Shown: positions 33,831 to 43,123, counted from the stretch's first letter. The stretch: DNA of 64,000 nucleotides from Facklamia languida CCUG 37842 (GCF_000245795.1 NZ_JH601133.1:1133387-1197386), one strand, 5' to 3'. Numbers and translations: made by a program. Notes: generated from the letters alone by a model not told the origin.

Positions 33831-33857
33831 GAGGTTGAGAATGTAGTTTTGATAGCT
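33831..33857 (+). repeat. rlmD-tail repeat R2a
   Basis: Reads [16 protein letters not shown] with the preceding codons, a degenerate form of the rlmD C-terminus. It directly follows the methyltransferase fragment. Confidence 0.6.
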
Positions 33858-33874
33858 ATCAAGGCAACTCGACA

Positions 33875-33913
33875 CATGTTGAATCAGTCGTTTTGATGAC
33901 AAGGAGTGATTAA
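33875..33913 (+). repeat. rlmD-tail repeat R2b
   Basis: Encodes H-V-E-S-V-V-L-M-T-R-S-D and a TAA stop. Confidence 0.75.
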
Positions 33914-33998
33914 CGACGTAGTCATCAATTATGAATGATTTATGCGATAGCTGTCGCAGAGTGAGGAACGAAGTGACGTAAAGATGCGGTAACAGCGA

Positions 33999-34034
33999 AC
34001 CGCCGAGTGCGTAGTATTGATGACAAGGGAATAG
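33999..34034 (+). repeat. rlmD-tail repeat R3
   Basis: Encodes T-A-E-C-V-V-L-M-T-R-E and a TAG stop. The 60 bases before it (GTAAAGATGCGGTAACAGCG) and the 70 bases after it recur almost unchanged around R9 at 42.4 kb. Confidence 0.75.
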
Positions 34035-34049
34035 AATAACAAGCTATAA

Positions 34050-34110
34050 AACTGTTGAAATCATTGGCTTTTAGGATTTTAGAAGAAATCTTAAAAGCCA
34101 TTTTTTTAAA
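34050..34110 (+). repeat. Element-end flank with hairpin, copy 1
   Basis: AAGCTATAAAACTGTTGAAA and a hairpin GGCTTTTA...TAAAAGCC followed by seven T. The same flank with small changes lies at 42430-42492, so both follow homologous element ends. Confidence 0.65.
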
Positions 34111-34540
34111 ATATATCTTGAGAAAACATTTTAATCGTAGAGATTGTAGGGGATGTGAATAAGATAGAAATTTATAGGCTGAGTAGACAAGATAGATAGA
34201 ACTTGATATAGAAAAGAAGAAAGTATGTAATATTTATAGATGAGCTAACCTATTAGTAGCTATGAGAAATTGAATTTTTGAAAATATTTTAGATTTTTAA
34301 GGGAAAAATGCACCCACTTGCACCCTCCCAGATACGTGGATTTTTGCAGAAGGAAAGATACTGTACCGTATGGAGTAGAAAAATATTAATGAAGAAAATT
34401 CTCAACTCATAACAATCTGACACTATCCAGATCAAACTTGTCTTTGATATAAATTTAAAAACATGCTACTATAGGCTCAACTAAAAAAGCTATAGAAAAA
34501 TATAAAATAAATCATTTTAAAACAAAGGGAGGTGTTTAGA

Positions 34541-35128
34541 GTGGATATTTATTTTTTGTTATTTGATGGATTTGAAACTTTAGACCTTTTTGGACCTGTT
34601 GAAATCTTAGGTCAACTTGAAAGTACAAGACTTCATTATATTTCTTTAACTTCAAAGGAAGTAACTAGTGCCCATGGCTTTAAAGTCTCAGCAGAACTTA
34701 GTCCAGTTTTAGAGCCAAACTCTGTTTTACTAATACCTGGAGGCTTTGCCACTAGAACCTTAGTTAAAGATCAGGCCTTTTTGGATAAATTATTGATCTT
34801 AAGCAAGTCGGCAAAATATGTTCTAACAGTATGCACAGGCTCAGCCTTAGTGGGAATGACAGGGCAATTAGATGGAAAAGAAGCCACTTCAAATAAAAGA
34901 GCCTTAGATTGGGTTAGAGAAACTGCCCCAAAGGTTAAGTGGAAGAAAAAAGCCAGATGGGTTAAAGACGGAAAGTTCTATACAGCGTCTGGAATTTCAG
35001 CAGGTATGGACATGGCTCTGAGCTTCGTTTCTGATCTCCTTGGCTATGATGAGGCAAGAGAAATTTCTAATAAAATAGAATATATTTGGAACGAAGATCA
35101 AAACTTTGATCCCTTTAGTAGACAATAA
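34541..35128 (+). CDS. DJ-1/PfpI-family protein
   Basis: 195 residues from the GTG at 34541, eight bases behind AAAGGGAGG. The fold signature includes LLFDGFETLDLFGPVEIL at the start, ALLIPGG-like VLLIPGGFATRT, and the nucleophile elbow LTVCTGSALVGMTG with the conserved Cys. The downstream YTASGISAGMDMALSFVSDL fits the ThiJ/AraC-type branch. Members act as glyoxalases, amidases or chaperones; no specific role is evident. It lies alone between R3 and R4 and has its own terminator. Confidence 0.88.
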   Translation: MDIYFLLFDGFETLDLFGPVEILGQLESTRLHYISLTSKEVTSAHGFKVSAELSPVLEPNSVLLIPGGFATRTLVKDQAFLDKLLILSKSAKYVLTVCTGSALVGMTGQLDGKEATSNKRALDWVRETAPKVKWKKKARWVKDGKFYTASGISAGMDMALSFVSDLLGYDEAREISNKIEYIWNEDQNFDPFSRQ

Positions 35129-35131
35129 TGA

Positions 35132-35175
35132 AAATCCAGCTTTAGGAATCAATCCTACAGCTGGATTTCTTCTTA
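35132..35175 (+). terminator. Terminator of the DJ-1/PfpI gene
   Basis: AAATCCAGCT (35132-35141) with AGCTGGATTT (35159-35168) and an inner TAGGA/TCCTA stem, followed by TCTTCTTATT. Confidence 0.85.
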
Positions 35176-36111
35176 TTAAATAAAATGTATTTTAGCTTTA
35201 AACGATCCTTAAAGGCAGTTTAACCCCTATCGCCAAGCTTAATTCACCTAAAAATATGTGATGAGATTATATCCTATTATTTGAATGAATTCTATAATTT
35301 TTATCTATTTAAGAAGTGGCTATGAAATATTCTTTTCTATATAATAATCATAAATTGAAAGACTCTTTTTCGACGAATCTAATTGTCACTTTGATGGCTT
35401 AGTGGTTCGAAATGGATGATATCTGCAGGAGTCTCAGGCTCATAATTTAAGGGGTTGAATAAATAAATAGATTTAGGTTTGAAAGGGAACAAAATATGAA
35501 ATCCAACGAAGTTTTAAAATTGTCCAGACTATCTAAGGACAAGAAGGACACCACTTAAGACAAGAGGTGGGTTCAAATAAAGATTATGTTAAAGATTCCC
35601 CGTCTTCTTATATTTCTGTCCAGCCACCATAGAATGATGGTTGATATAAGTGCCACCTGAGGTAATAAGAAAATAAACCTACCAAAACTTAGATCGAAAA
35701 AAGCACTAAAATATATCCATAAATACGAGATGACCACTTGTGTCACTAAAATACCTATAAATCACATAAAACTCGTCTCCTTTTCTATATATACAGTCCA
35801 CACATTATAAAATAAACGCTATGAATTATCACTTCCTAAGTCCTATTTTTTTCAACGAATGGAAGGACAGGGCAGAACAATGTAAATTTTATACCTAAGA
35901 CATGTTGAGAGTGTAGTATTGATGTCAAGAGTGAAGGACGAAACGGTATAGAAAAGCCTTGAAATAAAAAAAGGGGGGTGATGGTATTGTCAAGAAAAGG
36001 AGCATTATTCTGATCCCGTTTTTATATTGTTAAAAAACAGTTCTGACTACTGGAGAGTGGAATTCAAATCAGGACTTGCGATAGAAGTCGATGCATAAAA
36101 AGAATATATCA
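35176..36111. other. Long non-coding stretch with decayed sequence
   Basis: No intact gene. Around 35590-35800 the minus strand shows short hydrophobic reading broken by stops, perhaps a lost membrane gene. Repeat R4 lies at 35901-35951. Confidence 0.4.
35901..35951 (+). repeat. rlmD-tail repeat R4
   Basis: Encodes H-V-E-S-V-V-L-M-S-R-V-K-D-E-T-V and a TAG stop, close to the native tail. Confidence 0.8.
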
Positions 36112-36158
36112 AGATAAATCACCTCGTCAGAAAATGACGGGGTGATTTATCTGTAAAA
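36112..36158. terminator. Strong hairpin before the AbrB-like gene
   Basis: AGATAAATCACC (36112-36123) pairs with GGTGATTTATCT (36141-36152). A short inner CGTCA/TGACG stem continues it. A-run follows on the plus strand; it may terminate either strand. Confidence 0.65.
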
Positions 36159-36293
36159 AATAGAAAGCATTTGAAATTGCTACGAAATTGTCGAGTTGAT
36201 ATTTACTAATTTTTTCTTGAAAAAGCAATGATGCATGATATAATTTGTATGAAATGTATAACAAAGAATACTGAATGTCAAGGAGATAAAGAT

Positions 36294-36551
36294 ATGAAAA
36301 AAAGCAAACAGAGTCATGCCAACTTGGAATATGAGAATAAAACTGAGAAAAACGAACAGGGGTTTTATGCATGGACTGCAAAAGTTGGCACTAAAGGACA
36401 GATTGTAATTCCAAAAGAGGCAAGGCAATTGTTCCATATCGAAAGCGGTGATACAATCCTCCTGCTGGGTGATCAAGATCAAGGAATAGCATTGATAAGC
36501 GGTGATAAAATGGCGGAGATGCTACAGGCAATTAAGGGGCAAATATTATGA
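36294..36551 (+). CDS. AbrB/MazE-like DNA-binding protein
   Basis: 85 residues from the ATG at 36294, behind AAGGAG. The swapped-hairpin domain reads KVGTKGQIVIPKEARQLFHI and SGDTILLLGD, the SpoVT/AbrB signature. Its stop overlaps the next start (ATGA), so the two genes are translationally coupled. It may autoregulate the pair, or be an antitoxin-like partner; the neighbour is not a toxin I recognise. Confidence 0.88.
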   Translation: MKKSKQSHANLEYENKTEKNEQGFYAWTAKVGTKGQIVIPKEARQLFHIESGDTILLLGDQDQGIALISGDKMAEMLQAIKGQIL

Positions 36552-37666
36552 AACGATTAAAAATCATTATGGTTGTTTTGATAGTGATAGTTATAATTTT
36601 AGTGGGCTTTGCATATCGAACGATTTACTTTGACTATGGAAACGATCTGTTTATGAAGAAAACAGGGAAGCAATTAGGATTTACAGAAAAAGTATACAAA
36701 ACGACCGATGGCAGTGAGATATCATACTTAGAAGGTCCTAATAATGGGGAGCCGCTTTTACTAATTCACGGTCAGATGGTATCGAAAGAAGATTATGCAA
36801 AAGTTTTACCGAAACTCTCAAATCATTTTCACATCTTTGCAGTAGACTGTTACGGACATGGGAAATCATCTAAAAATCCAGACAAGTATCAACTTATTTC
36901 CATTCGTGATGATTTGATTGATTTTATGAGAGATGTAATCCGTGAAAAAACATTTCTTTCGGGGCATTCTTCTGGAGCGTTAATATGTGCGGCCGTAGCA
37001 TCAAAAGACAAAGAACAGGTGAAAGGACTTCTACTAGAAGATGGACCTTTCTTTTCTACGGAGCCAGCTAGAGCTGAAAACACCTTTTCATATCTTGAGT
37101 TTAAGACGATCCATGATTTTTTTTCGCAGCAAAAGGAGAAGAATTATACGAGATATTATCTTGATCATACTTACATGAAATCACTTTTCAATAAAGATGG
37201 AAAAGATAATTGGGACTTTATAATCAAAAATCCTTTTTCCGAGAGAATCAGGGAAAATAGTGGTAAAATGCCGATTGTTTGGTATTATCCTCCTGAAATC
37301 GGCCTGAATGGAATGATATTCTTAACGCGTAATATGCAGGACGGAACAGGAAACTATGATTTAAGATTTGGGGAGACTTTTTACGATTTTTCCTGGTTTT
37401 ATGGAGTTGACCAGAAAAAGATGTTGAGCGAAATAGAATGCCCGACGATCATTCTTCATGTTGCGCCTTCAAAGGAAACTGCGCCGAGCTATTATGATGA
37501 AAAAGGAATATTACTATCTGCCATGGACGAAAAAGATGCAGAAGAAGTTCATACTTTAATCAAAAACAGTACGCTTAAATCTGGTTATGAATCAAGTCAC
37601 GATATTCATGCTGACTTACCGGAACAGTTCGTTGATGCAATGATGGAGATGAAGCAGCAGAAGTAG
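36548..37666 (+). CDS. Membrane-anchored alpha/beta hydrolase
   Basis: 372 residues. An N-terminal anchor (IIMVVLIVIVIILVGFAYRT) precedes the hydrolase fold. The oxyanion segment is LLLIHGQMVSKE, then DCYGHGKS, the nucleophile elbow FLSGHSSGALICAA (Ser), the acid near TIILHVAPSKETA and the final His in SSHDIHADLPEQF. The start overlaps the AbrB-like gene by four bases. Function unknown; regulator-hydrolase pairs of this kind occur in gut Firmicutes. Confidence 0.88.
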   Translation: MKRLKIIMVVLIVIVIILVGFAYRTIYFDYGNDLFMKKTGKQLGFTEKVYKTTDGSEISYLEGPNNGEPLLLIHGQMVSKEDYAKVLPKLSNHFHIFAVDCYGHGKSSKNPDKYQLISIRDDLIDFMRDVIREKTFLSGHSSGALICAAVASKDKEQVKGLLLEDGPFFSTEPARAENTFSYLEFKTIHDFFSQQKEKNYTRYYLDHTYMKSLFNKDGKDNWDFIIKNPFSERIRENSGKMPIVWYYPPEIGLNGMIFLTRNMQDGTGNYDLRFGETFYDFSWFYGVDQKKMLSEIECPTIILHVAPSKETAPSYYDEKGILLSAMDEKDAEEVHTLIKNSTLKSGYESSHDIHADLPEQFVDAMMEMKQQK

Positions 37667-37791
37667 CGGATATGCCCATTGAACGGGCATTGACATTTAC
37701 CCGGTAACATCATTTTTTGCCAACTTCTATCGTGCAACGAGCGTGGAGGCTCTCTTCCAAATGTATCGTTATCGTCAGGGTGGTCTTGGTA

Positions 37792-37827
37792 CATGTGGAG
37801 ACTATAGCGTTGATACAAAAGATGTAA
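37792..37827 (+). repeat. rlmD-tail repeat R5
   Basis: Encodes H-V-E-T-I-A-L-I-Q-K-M and a TAA stop, a worn copy of the rlmD C-terminus. A weaker V-E-A-L-F-Q-M copy lies about 50 bases upstream. Confidence 0.65.
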
Positions 37828-37910
37828 ATTTAGAAATCCTGCATTTTAAGCAGTTTTATAAGCATTTTGTCTTTGAAAAAGATGAAGAAGGATACGTCAA
37901 AAAGACTCAA

Positions 37911-37941
37911 AAAACTACATGGATGTAAGAGTAGTTTTTAG
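37911..37941 (+). terminator. Rho-independent terminator
   Basis: AAAACTAC (37911-37918) pairs with GTAGTTTT (37931-37938) followed by T. A second hairpin (AGAGTAGC/GCTGCTCT) with a T-run lies at about 37995-38022. Confidence 0.6.
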
Positions 37942-38234
37942 GCTGGTATGAGGAAACACAAAAAATATAATTAACTCATTTTGTACTTTCTACAAGAGTA
38001 GCTTAAAAGGCTGCTCTTTTTGTTTATTCTGTTTTTCTTTACATCCCACACTTAAAAATATAGAGCCAAGATCTACAAGAAGCAGTTGTGAAGTCATCAA
38101 TCAGCTTATTTCTGAGAGCAGTGAATTAAAAGAAATAATAAAAGAGAATATAGAATAGAGTGACCCCAAATAGTTGGACCAAAGAGATGAACACAATTTT
38201 GTGTTTGTCTCTTTTTTGACTTAAAGAGAAATCC

Positions 38235-39032
38235 TTAAGCCACCTGTGCTTTTCTATAGGCAACAGGACTTAGCCAATTCAATTTTTCTTTAATTCGTTC
38301 TTCGTTATAGTAATGAATGTAATCTGTGATTGCAGTCTCTAGCGCTTTATAACTTCGATATTTTTTTCCATAATACATCTCCTGTTTCATCATACTAAAG
38401 AAATTTTCAATTGGAGCATTATCATAACAATTCCCTTTACGCGACATACTTTGGAATACTCGATGTTCTACTAGTAACGCCTGATATTCCTTCATTTGAT
38501 AAGCCCAGCCACGATCTGAGTGGAAGGTTCTTCGATAGGCGCATTCTTTCGATGCTTCTAAAGCTTCTTTCAACGCCTCAATCATGGTGATCCGATTAGG
38601 TTGAGACGATACTTTAAAACTAAGGATTTCTAGATTATACAAATCCATAAAAGGGTCTAAATACATTTTCTTAACTTGAAGTTTACCAGAATGATCTTCT
38701 TCATAATATTTGAATTCGGTCGTATCCGTAGTAATTTTTTGTCTAGGGATGGACATCTCAAATCTTCGATTTACCCGATTAGGAGCAATCCGTCCCACGA
38801 CCCCCTTGTAACTATTGTATTTTCGATATTTACGTCCGAAGCTTTTAACCTGAATCTTTAGTACTTGACAGAGACGTTGGACTTTCTTTTTATTAATGGC
38901 CCACCCTTGGTTAACAAGGGTCGCATGAATCCGACGATAGCCGTAGTTTGGATGTTTCTTACGAATCAACAAGATGGCGTCTTTGACTTTTTGGTCCGGA
39001 TCTGGCTTTTTCCAATGAGCTTGCCAATACAT
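38235..39032 (-). CDS. IS3-family transposase OrfB
   Basis: 265 residues visible as an open frame from ATG, normally made as an OrfAB fusion by frameshift. The HTH_21 segment (AILLIRKKHPNYGYRRIHAT) precedes the DDE core: first Asp in ITTDTTEFKYY, second Asp in TFHSDRGWAYQMKEYQ, Glu in CYDNAPIENFFSMMKQE. The C-terminus HYYNEERIKEKLNWLSPVAY is standard for the IS150 group. All three catalytic residues are present. Confidence 0.93.
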   Translation of the reverse strand: MYWQAHWKKPDPDQKVKDAILLIRKKHPNYGYRRIHATLVNQGWAINKKKVQRLCQVLKIQVKSFGRKYRKYNSYKGVVGRIAPNRVNRRFEMSIPRQKITTDTTEFKYYEEDHSGKLQVKKMYLDPFMDLYNLEILSFKVSSQPNRITMIEALKEALEASKECAYRRTFHSDRGWAYQMKEYQALLVEHRVFQSMSRKGNCYDNAPIENFFSMMKQEMYYGKKYRSYKALETAITDYIHYYNEERIKEKLNWLSPVAYRKAQVA

Positions 39033-39073
39033 ATAAGTGGATTTAGGAAAATCAATCGCCGCAAGAATCTCAG

Positions 39074-39660
39074 CTAAAGTAAATCTTTCTTGTTGTCGGA
39101 GCTTGTGGATGATTCTTGCTTTGTCTTCATTGCTTTCTGTTGCCGCAAGCTCCTTAGCATTTCCAAGTATTCATTTTTTATAGTTTGCATCTTTAATTCA
39201 TACTCAAGTTCTTCAATTCGTTTGTTTGCCCGCCCTAGATCCGTTAACTTTAATGGAATAGAAGAAGTTCGTTTTTCTGTGCTCATTCGTTTCTTCTTAG
39301 ACATTGGTGGCCTCCCCTGTTTGCGTGAAAGATCTTCAATCCCATGGTTATTGTACTCTTGACGCCATCTAGCAATCAGTGAAGGATTATCAATCCCAAT
39401 TCATTCGCCACGGTTTGATAGGATTTCTCACTGACTTCATACATAATTATTGCTTTTAACTTAAAGATTACACTGTATGTCTTATTTTTTCGAGAGCGCA
39501 TTAACCCTTTTATTCCTAGAGTTTTATAAGCGTTCACCCAGGTTATTAATTGTTGGGAGGATTTAATCTTATATTTTTTCGTCAATGCCTTAATCCCCAT
39601 GGTTCCAGAAAGATATTCGGAAACAATATTCATTTTAAATTCTAAACTATATTTAGCCAT
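39074..39660 (-). pseudogene. IS3-family OrfA, broken by one-base deletion
   Basis: The first part (MAKYSLEFKMNIVSEYLSGT ... YQTVANELG) and the second part (NNHGIEDLSRKQGRPPMSKK to KKDLL) are one OrfA. Between them GGATTGATAATCC reads out of frame; an extra A (GGAATTGATAATCC) would restore I-D-N-P-S-L-I-A-R-W. The helix-turn-helix protein is therefore split, and this copy probably cannot move unaided. A leucine-zipper segment (NKRIEELEYELKMQTIKNEY) is intact in the second part. Confidence 0.8.
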
Positions 39661-39935
39661 ACAAATACCCCCTAAGGTTGGATAATTCGGTCCAACTTTA
39701 GGGGGTCAGTACATGGGAATGGTGTAGTTCTGTGTCTCTCTTTTTATGATATGCATAAATAGTCTTTTTTGAATTTATTTGGTGTAAACCTACATCGAGC
39801 ATTTTTATATGAATAAATTGAACAAAAATAATAAAATCATTTGTGTAATTCGAGGACAAATAGGTATTAAACTTTTAGTAAATTTTCTTTCAGGCGGAAG
39901 GTGCCCTTTGATTCTGTTATTTGTTAATAAAATGC

Positions 39936-39992
39936 TTGACACAAGAAACTCAAACCTGTACACTTTGTATATATAGTATATACACAAAGTGT
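39936..39992 (+). promoter_or_regulatory. Promoter and GntR operator
   Basis: TTGACA (39936-39941), a 17-base spacer and TACACT (39959-39964). Immediately after, ACACTTTGTATATA and TATATACACAAAGTGT (39960-39992) form a long inverted repeat covering -10 and the likely start point, the position expected for the operator of the GntR gene that follows. Confidence 0.75.
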
Positions 39993-40008
39993 GAAGGAAA
40001 GAAGTTAA

Positions 40009-40383
40009 ATGATTAATATTAATCTTTCGAAATTTTCTAAAGTCCCATTGTACGAACAGATAATAAAAGAAATTAAGCGTAACATTATATCTGGTGAATT
40101 AAAGGAAAAAGAACGTTTACCATCTATTAGACAGTTGGCTAAAGATTTAGAAGTCAGTGTTATTACTGTTAAAAAAGCATACGAAAATTTAGAACAAGAA
40201 AAATTTCTGATGTCCATCCCAAGTCAAGGAACGTATGTAGCCGATTTGGATATTGATTTGATTGAAAGAAAAATTCTAGCAGAAATAGATGCGGGTATCG
40301 AACAAGTTATTATAAAAGCAAAAAGTATAGGCCTAAGTTCTGAAGAAATAGTTCAACGGTTCAGTGAAAAAGTGGAGGAATAA
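40009..40383 (+). CDS. GntR-family regulator, YtrA type
   Basis: 124 residues. The winged helix reads VPLYEQIIKEIKRNIISGEL, LPSIRQLAKDLEVSVITVKK, YENLEQEKFLMSIPSQGTYV. The effector part is very short, which defines the YtrA subfamily, whose genes head ABC exporter operons and sense antibiotics acting on the cell envelope. Spacing to the ATPase gene is three bases. GAAAGAAG precedes the ATG. Confidence 0.93.
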   Translation: MININLSKFSKVPLYEQIIKEIKRNIISGELKEKERLPSIRQLAKDLEVSVITVKKAYENLEQEKFLMSIPSQGTYVADLDIDLIERKILAEIDAGIEQVIIKAKSIGLSSEEIVQRFSEKVEE

Positions 40384-40386
40384 AAA

Positions 40387-41247
40387 ATGCAATATGCGAT
40401 AAAAATGAAAGATGTTACCAAAACACTTGGTGACTTTAAAATTGATTTAAAGAATTTACGGATACCAAAAGGCTATATTACGGGATTTATAGGGCCCAAT
40501 GGAGCTGGGAAATCAACAACCGTTAAATTGATAATGGATTTGATTAAGGCGGATACAGGACAAATAGATCTTTTAGGCTATGATCATGAAAATGAAGGAA
40601 AAGCCGCACGTGAGCGAATAGGTTTTGTTTATGCTGAAAATATTTATTATGAAAATTTGAATGTTTGTTCTATTGGCAACTTAGTTAACGGTTTTTATCC
40701 TAAATGGGATAAAGATAAATTTGACTCTCTCTGTCGTGATTTTGAGCTGCCTTTGCAGAAAAAAGTAAAAGATTTATCTACAGGTATGAAGGTTAAACTT
40801 TCATTAGCCGTTGCTTTAAGCCATAATGCGGATCTGATCATCTTGGATGAGCCAACATCTGGATTAGATCCAGTCGTAAGGTTGGAGATTCTAGACTTAC
40901 TGTATGATATTATCCAAGATCAAGAAAAGACGATATTATTCTCCACCCATATCCTAGCCGATTTGGAAAAAATTGCGGATTATATTATCTTTATTAATGA
41001 TGGAAGATTATTAATTCAGGATTCTAAAAATTATTTGCTTGAAAATTACAATCTCATCAAGGGTCCACTTCAATTGCTGGATTCAGAGATGCGAAACTTA
41101 TTAATAGGTTATACAGAGAGAGAGTTTGGCTTTGCTGGTTTGAGCGAAGATGCAAAAATTTTTCAAGAAATTTATGGTGACAAGGTTCTAATTGAACCAG
41201 CGTCATTGGAAGATATTATGATTTATCACTTGAAGGGAGACAATTAA
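40387..41247 (+). CDS. ABC transporter ATP-binding protein (BcrA/YtrB class)
   Basis: 286 residues. Walker A is GPNGAGKST, the signature is LSTGMKVKLSLAVAL and Walker B is LIILDEPTSGLDP. GFIGPNGAGKSTTVKLIMDL fits the bacitracin/lantibiotic exporter group. AGTGGAGGAATAAAA precedes the ATG. The stop abuts the permease ATG by one base. Confidence 0.95.
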   Translation: MQYAIKMKDVTKTLGDFKIDLKNLRIPKGYITGFIGPNGAGKSTTVKLIMDLIKADTGQIDLLGYDHENEGKAARERIGFVYAENIYYENLNVCSIGNLVNGFYPKWDKDKFDSLCRDFELPLQKKVKDLSTGMKVKLSLAVALSHNADLIILDEPTSGLDPVVRLEILDLLYDIIQDQEKTILFSTHILADLEKIADYIIFINDGRLLIQDSKNYLLENYNLIKGPLQLLDSEMRNLLIGYTEREFGFAGLSEDAKIFQEIYGDKVLIEPASLEDIMIYHLKGDN

Positions 41248-41862
41248 ATGCGAGCATTACTAGTTAAAGATTGGATAGTAAGTCGAAAACTATTAATTTT
41301 ATCATTGATTATTCTTATCTTAGTCTCCTTTGTAGTGAGTAATGATCAATTACCTTTAATTTTAGGCTTACTGCTGTCCATGTTTAATATGCGAAATATC
41401 GATGGTCTGGAAGACAAAAATGAATATCACGCCCTCATTCAAAGTATGCCAGTGAGCCGCTTTGAAGTAGTAGTAAGTAAAACTATTTTTCATTTCTTAC
41501 AAGTCGGTATTAACTTATCACTTATAATATTGTTAAACAGCATACTTCCAAGTTTAAAAGGCAACAGCATCAAAGAAGTTTTCTTAACTGTAGTCATGGC
41601 TATCCTGTTAATTTTAGGTTATCAATTGTTGTACATTATTTTTGGCCCTGTATTCATGAGTTATGTTACTATCATAATTTTCCTAGTAATAATAATGTTT
41701 GGGTGGACATTAGCAAATAGCGCATTTATTCAAGGAGCATTAAGGTGGCTTTCATCAATAAAACCAGCTACTCTAATCCTATCTTCTGCTTTAATCGTTC
41801 TAGTGGTATCTGCTTTATTATTGTTCTTGACTGTTAAGGTCTATGAGAGCAAGGATTTATAA
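41248..41862 (+). CDS. ABC-2 type permease subunit
   Basis: 204 residues with six hydrophobic helices, including LLILSLIILILVSFVV, ILLILGYQLLYIIFGPVFMS and TLILSSALIVLVVSALLLFL. The loop ALIQSMPVSRFEVVVSKTIF is the common cytoplasmic motif of ABC2_membrane_2 proteins. With the GntR and ATPase genes it completes a three-gene exporter operon, probably for an envelope-active peptide or drug. Confidence 0.88.
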   Translation: MRALLVKDWIVSRKLLILSLIILILVSFVVSNDQLPLILGLLLSMFNMRNIDGLEDKNEYHALIQSMPVSRFEVVVSKTIFHFLQVGINLSLIILLNSILPSLKGNSIKEVFLTVVMAILLILGYQLLYIIFGPVFMSYVTIIIFLVIIMFGWTLANSAFIQGALRWLSSIKPATLILSSALIVLVVSALLLFLTVKVYESKDL

Positions 41863-41995
41863 TACATTTAATTGGAATCTTATGTATCCTTCAGAGTGGT
41901 TTGGAGTGACTTTTCAGTAGACTGATGAGAGTAGTTAATATCAGTAAAACCACCCTACCACCCTATCAAAATCAATTCATAGCTTCTAATCGACA

Positions 41996-42052
41996 CATGT
42001 GGAGGCAGTGACACTACTTGTACGAGACGACATGTCGTCGAAGTATAAGTAG
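41996..42052 (+). repeat. rlmD-tail repeat R6
   Basis: Encodes H-V-E-A-V-T-L-L-V-R followed by D-D-M-S-S-K-Y-K and a TAG stop. First of a cluster of five spaced 50-127 bases apart. Confidence 0.7.
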
Positions 42053-42122
42053 ATGTCCTGCCCCGTCAAGGCTATCCGAAGAATGACGAACAAAGTGAGG
42101 AAATGATTCGATGATAGCTACT

Positions 42123-42152
42123 GACAAGGCCGTAGTATTGCTTACAAGGAGC
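42123..42152 (+). repeat. rlmD-tail repeat R7
   Basis: Encodes D-K-A-V-V-L-L-T-R-S. The bases after it (GGAGCGAAGCGACGCAGACA) recur at 50.7 kb. Confidence 0.65.
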
Positions 42153-42247
42153 GAAGCGACGCAGACAAGTAGAGGTTCCGCCCATGCACGGAACTCCCAA
42201 GAACGACGAACAAAGTGAGGAAGTGATTGGTTGAGTTCGGCTGCCAA

Positions 42248-42277
42248 GACTGTATCCTCTTAACGAAACAAGCGTAA
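42248..42277 (+). repeat. rlmD-tail repeat R8
   Basis: Encodes D-C-I-L-L-T-K-Q-A and a TAA stop. The surrounding 150 bases are closely repeated at 50.75-50.92 kb. Confidence 0.6.
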
Positions 42278-42384
42278 GCGTCAGTTGAGTTTAAAGACAC
42301 AGTTGGTCTGCGACGATAGGAGCAGAGCTTCTTTATGTCTCACTTGTTGAGGAAGGCAGTGAGGTAAAGATGCGGTAACAGCGA

Positions 42385-42420
42385 ACCGCCGAGACTGTAG
42401 TATTGATGTCAAGAAAATAG
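42385..42420 (+). repeat. rlmD-tail repeat R9
   Basis: Encodes T-A-E-T-V-V-L-M-S-R-K and a TAG stop. The flanks match those of R3 on both sides. Confidence 0.78.
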
Positions 42421-42429
42421 AATAATAAG

Positions 42430-42492
42430 CTATAAAAGTGTTGAAATTAATAGCTTTTAGGATTTTAAAGAAAACTTAAAAGCTATTTTTTA
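42430..42492 (+). repeat. Element-end flank with hairpin, copy 2
   Basis: AAGCTATAAAAGTGTTGAAA and the hairpin AGCTTTTA...TAAAAGCT with a T-run, homologous to 34050-34110. Confidence 0.65.
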
Positions 42493-42612
42493 TTGAAAGA
42501 GCACCTTGTGGGAACATATTAATAGTAAAATTTGTAAGGGTATGTAGACAGGATAGATATTAGGACTTGACCAGTGAAATAATTAGTAAAAATATCAAAG
42601 ACCACAGCTTTT

Positions 42613-43122
<510 letters not shown>

Positions 43123-43123
43123 A

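Larger units (their letters stand above)
38161..39708 (-). mobile_element. IS3-family (IS150-type) insertion sequence
   Basis: The ends are TGACCCCAAATAGTTGGACC (left, 38161) and, read inward from the right end at 39708, TGACCCCCTAAAGTTGGACC. Two frames on the minus strand, OrfA (with a frameshift) and OrfB, have the IS150 layout. The right end is extended by a palindrome (CCCCTAAGGTTGG/CCAACTTTAGGGG). I see no convincing target duplication, so it may have recombined. Related sequences: deletion derivative at 55167-55447, solo palindrome at 24341-24400. Confidence 0.9.

Noticed and set aside
37743..37928. 61-codon frame after the hydrolase
   Set aside because: No ribosome binding site and it is read across the R5 rlmD-tail repeat in the wrong frame.
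39376..39660. OrfA/OrfB programmed frameshift as the cause of the split OrfA
   Set aside because: The break is in the middle of the helix-turn-helix region, well upstream of the normal slippage zone near 39074-39100.
41990..42420. Regular repeats that could be a CRISPR array
   Set aside because: Repeat units are unequal in length and sequence, are partly protein-coding rlmD tails, and there are no cas genes or uniform spacers.
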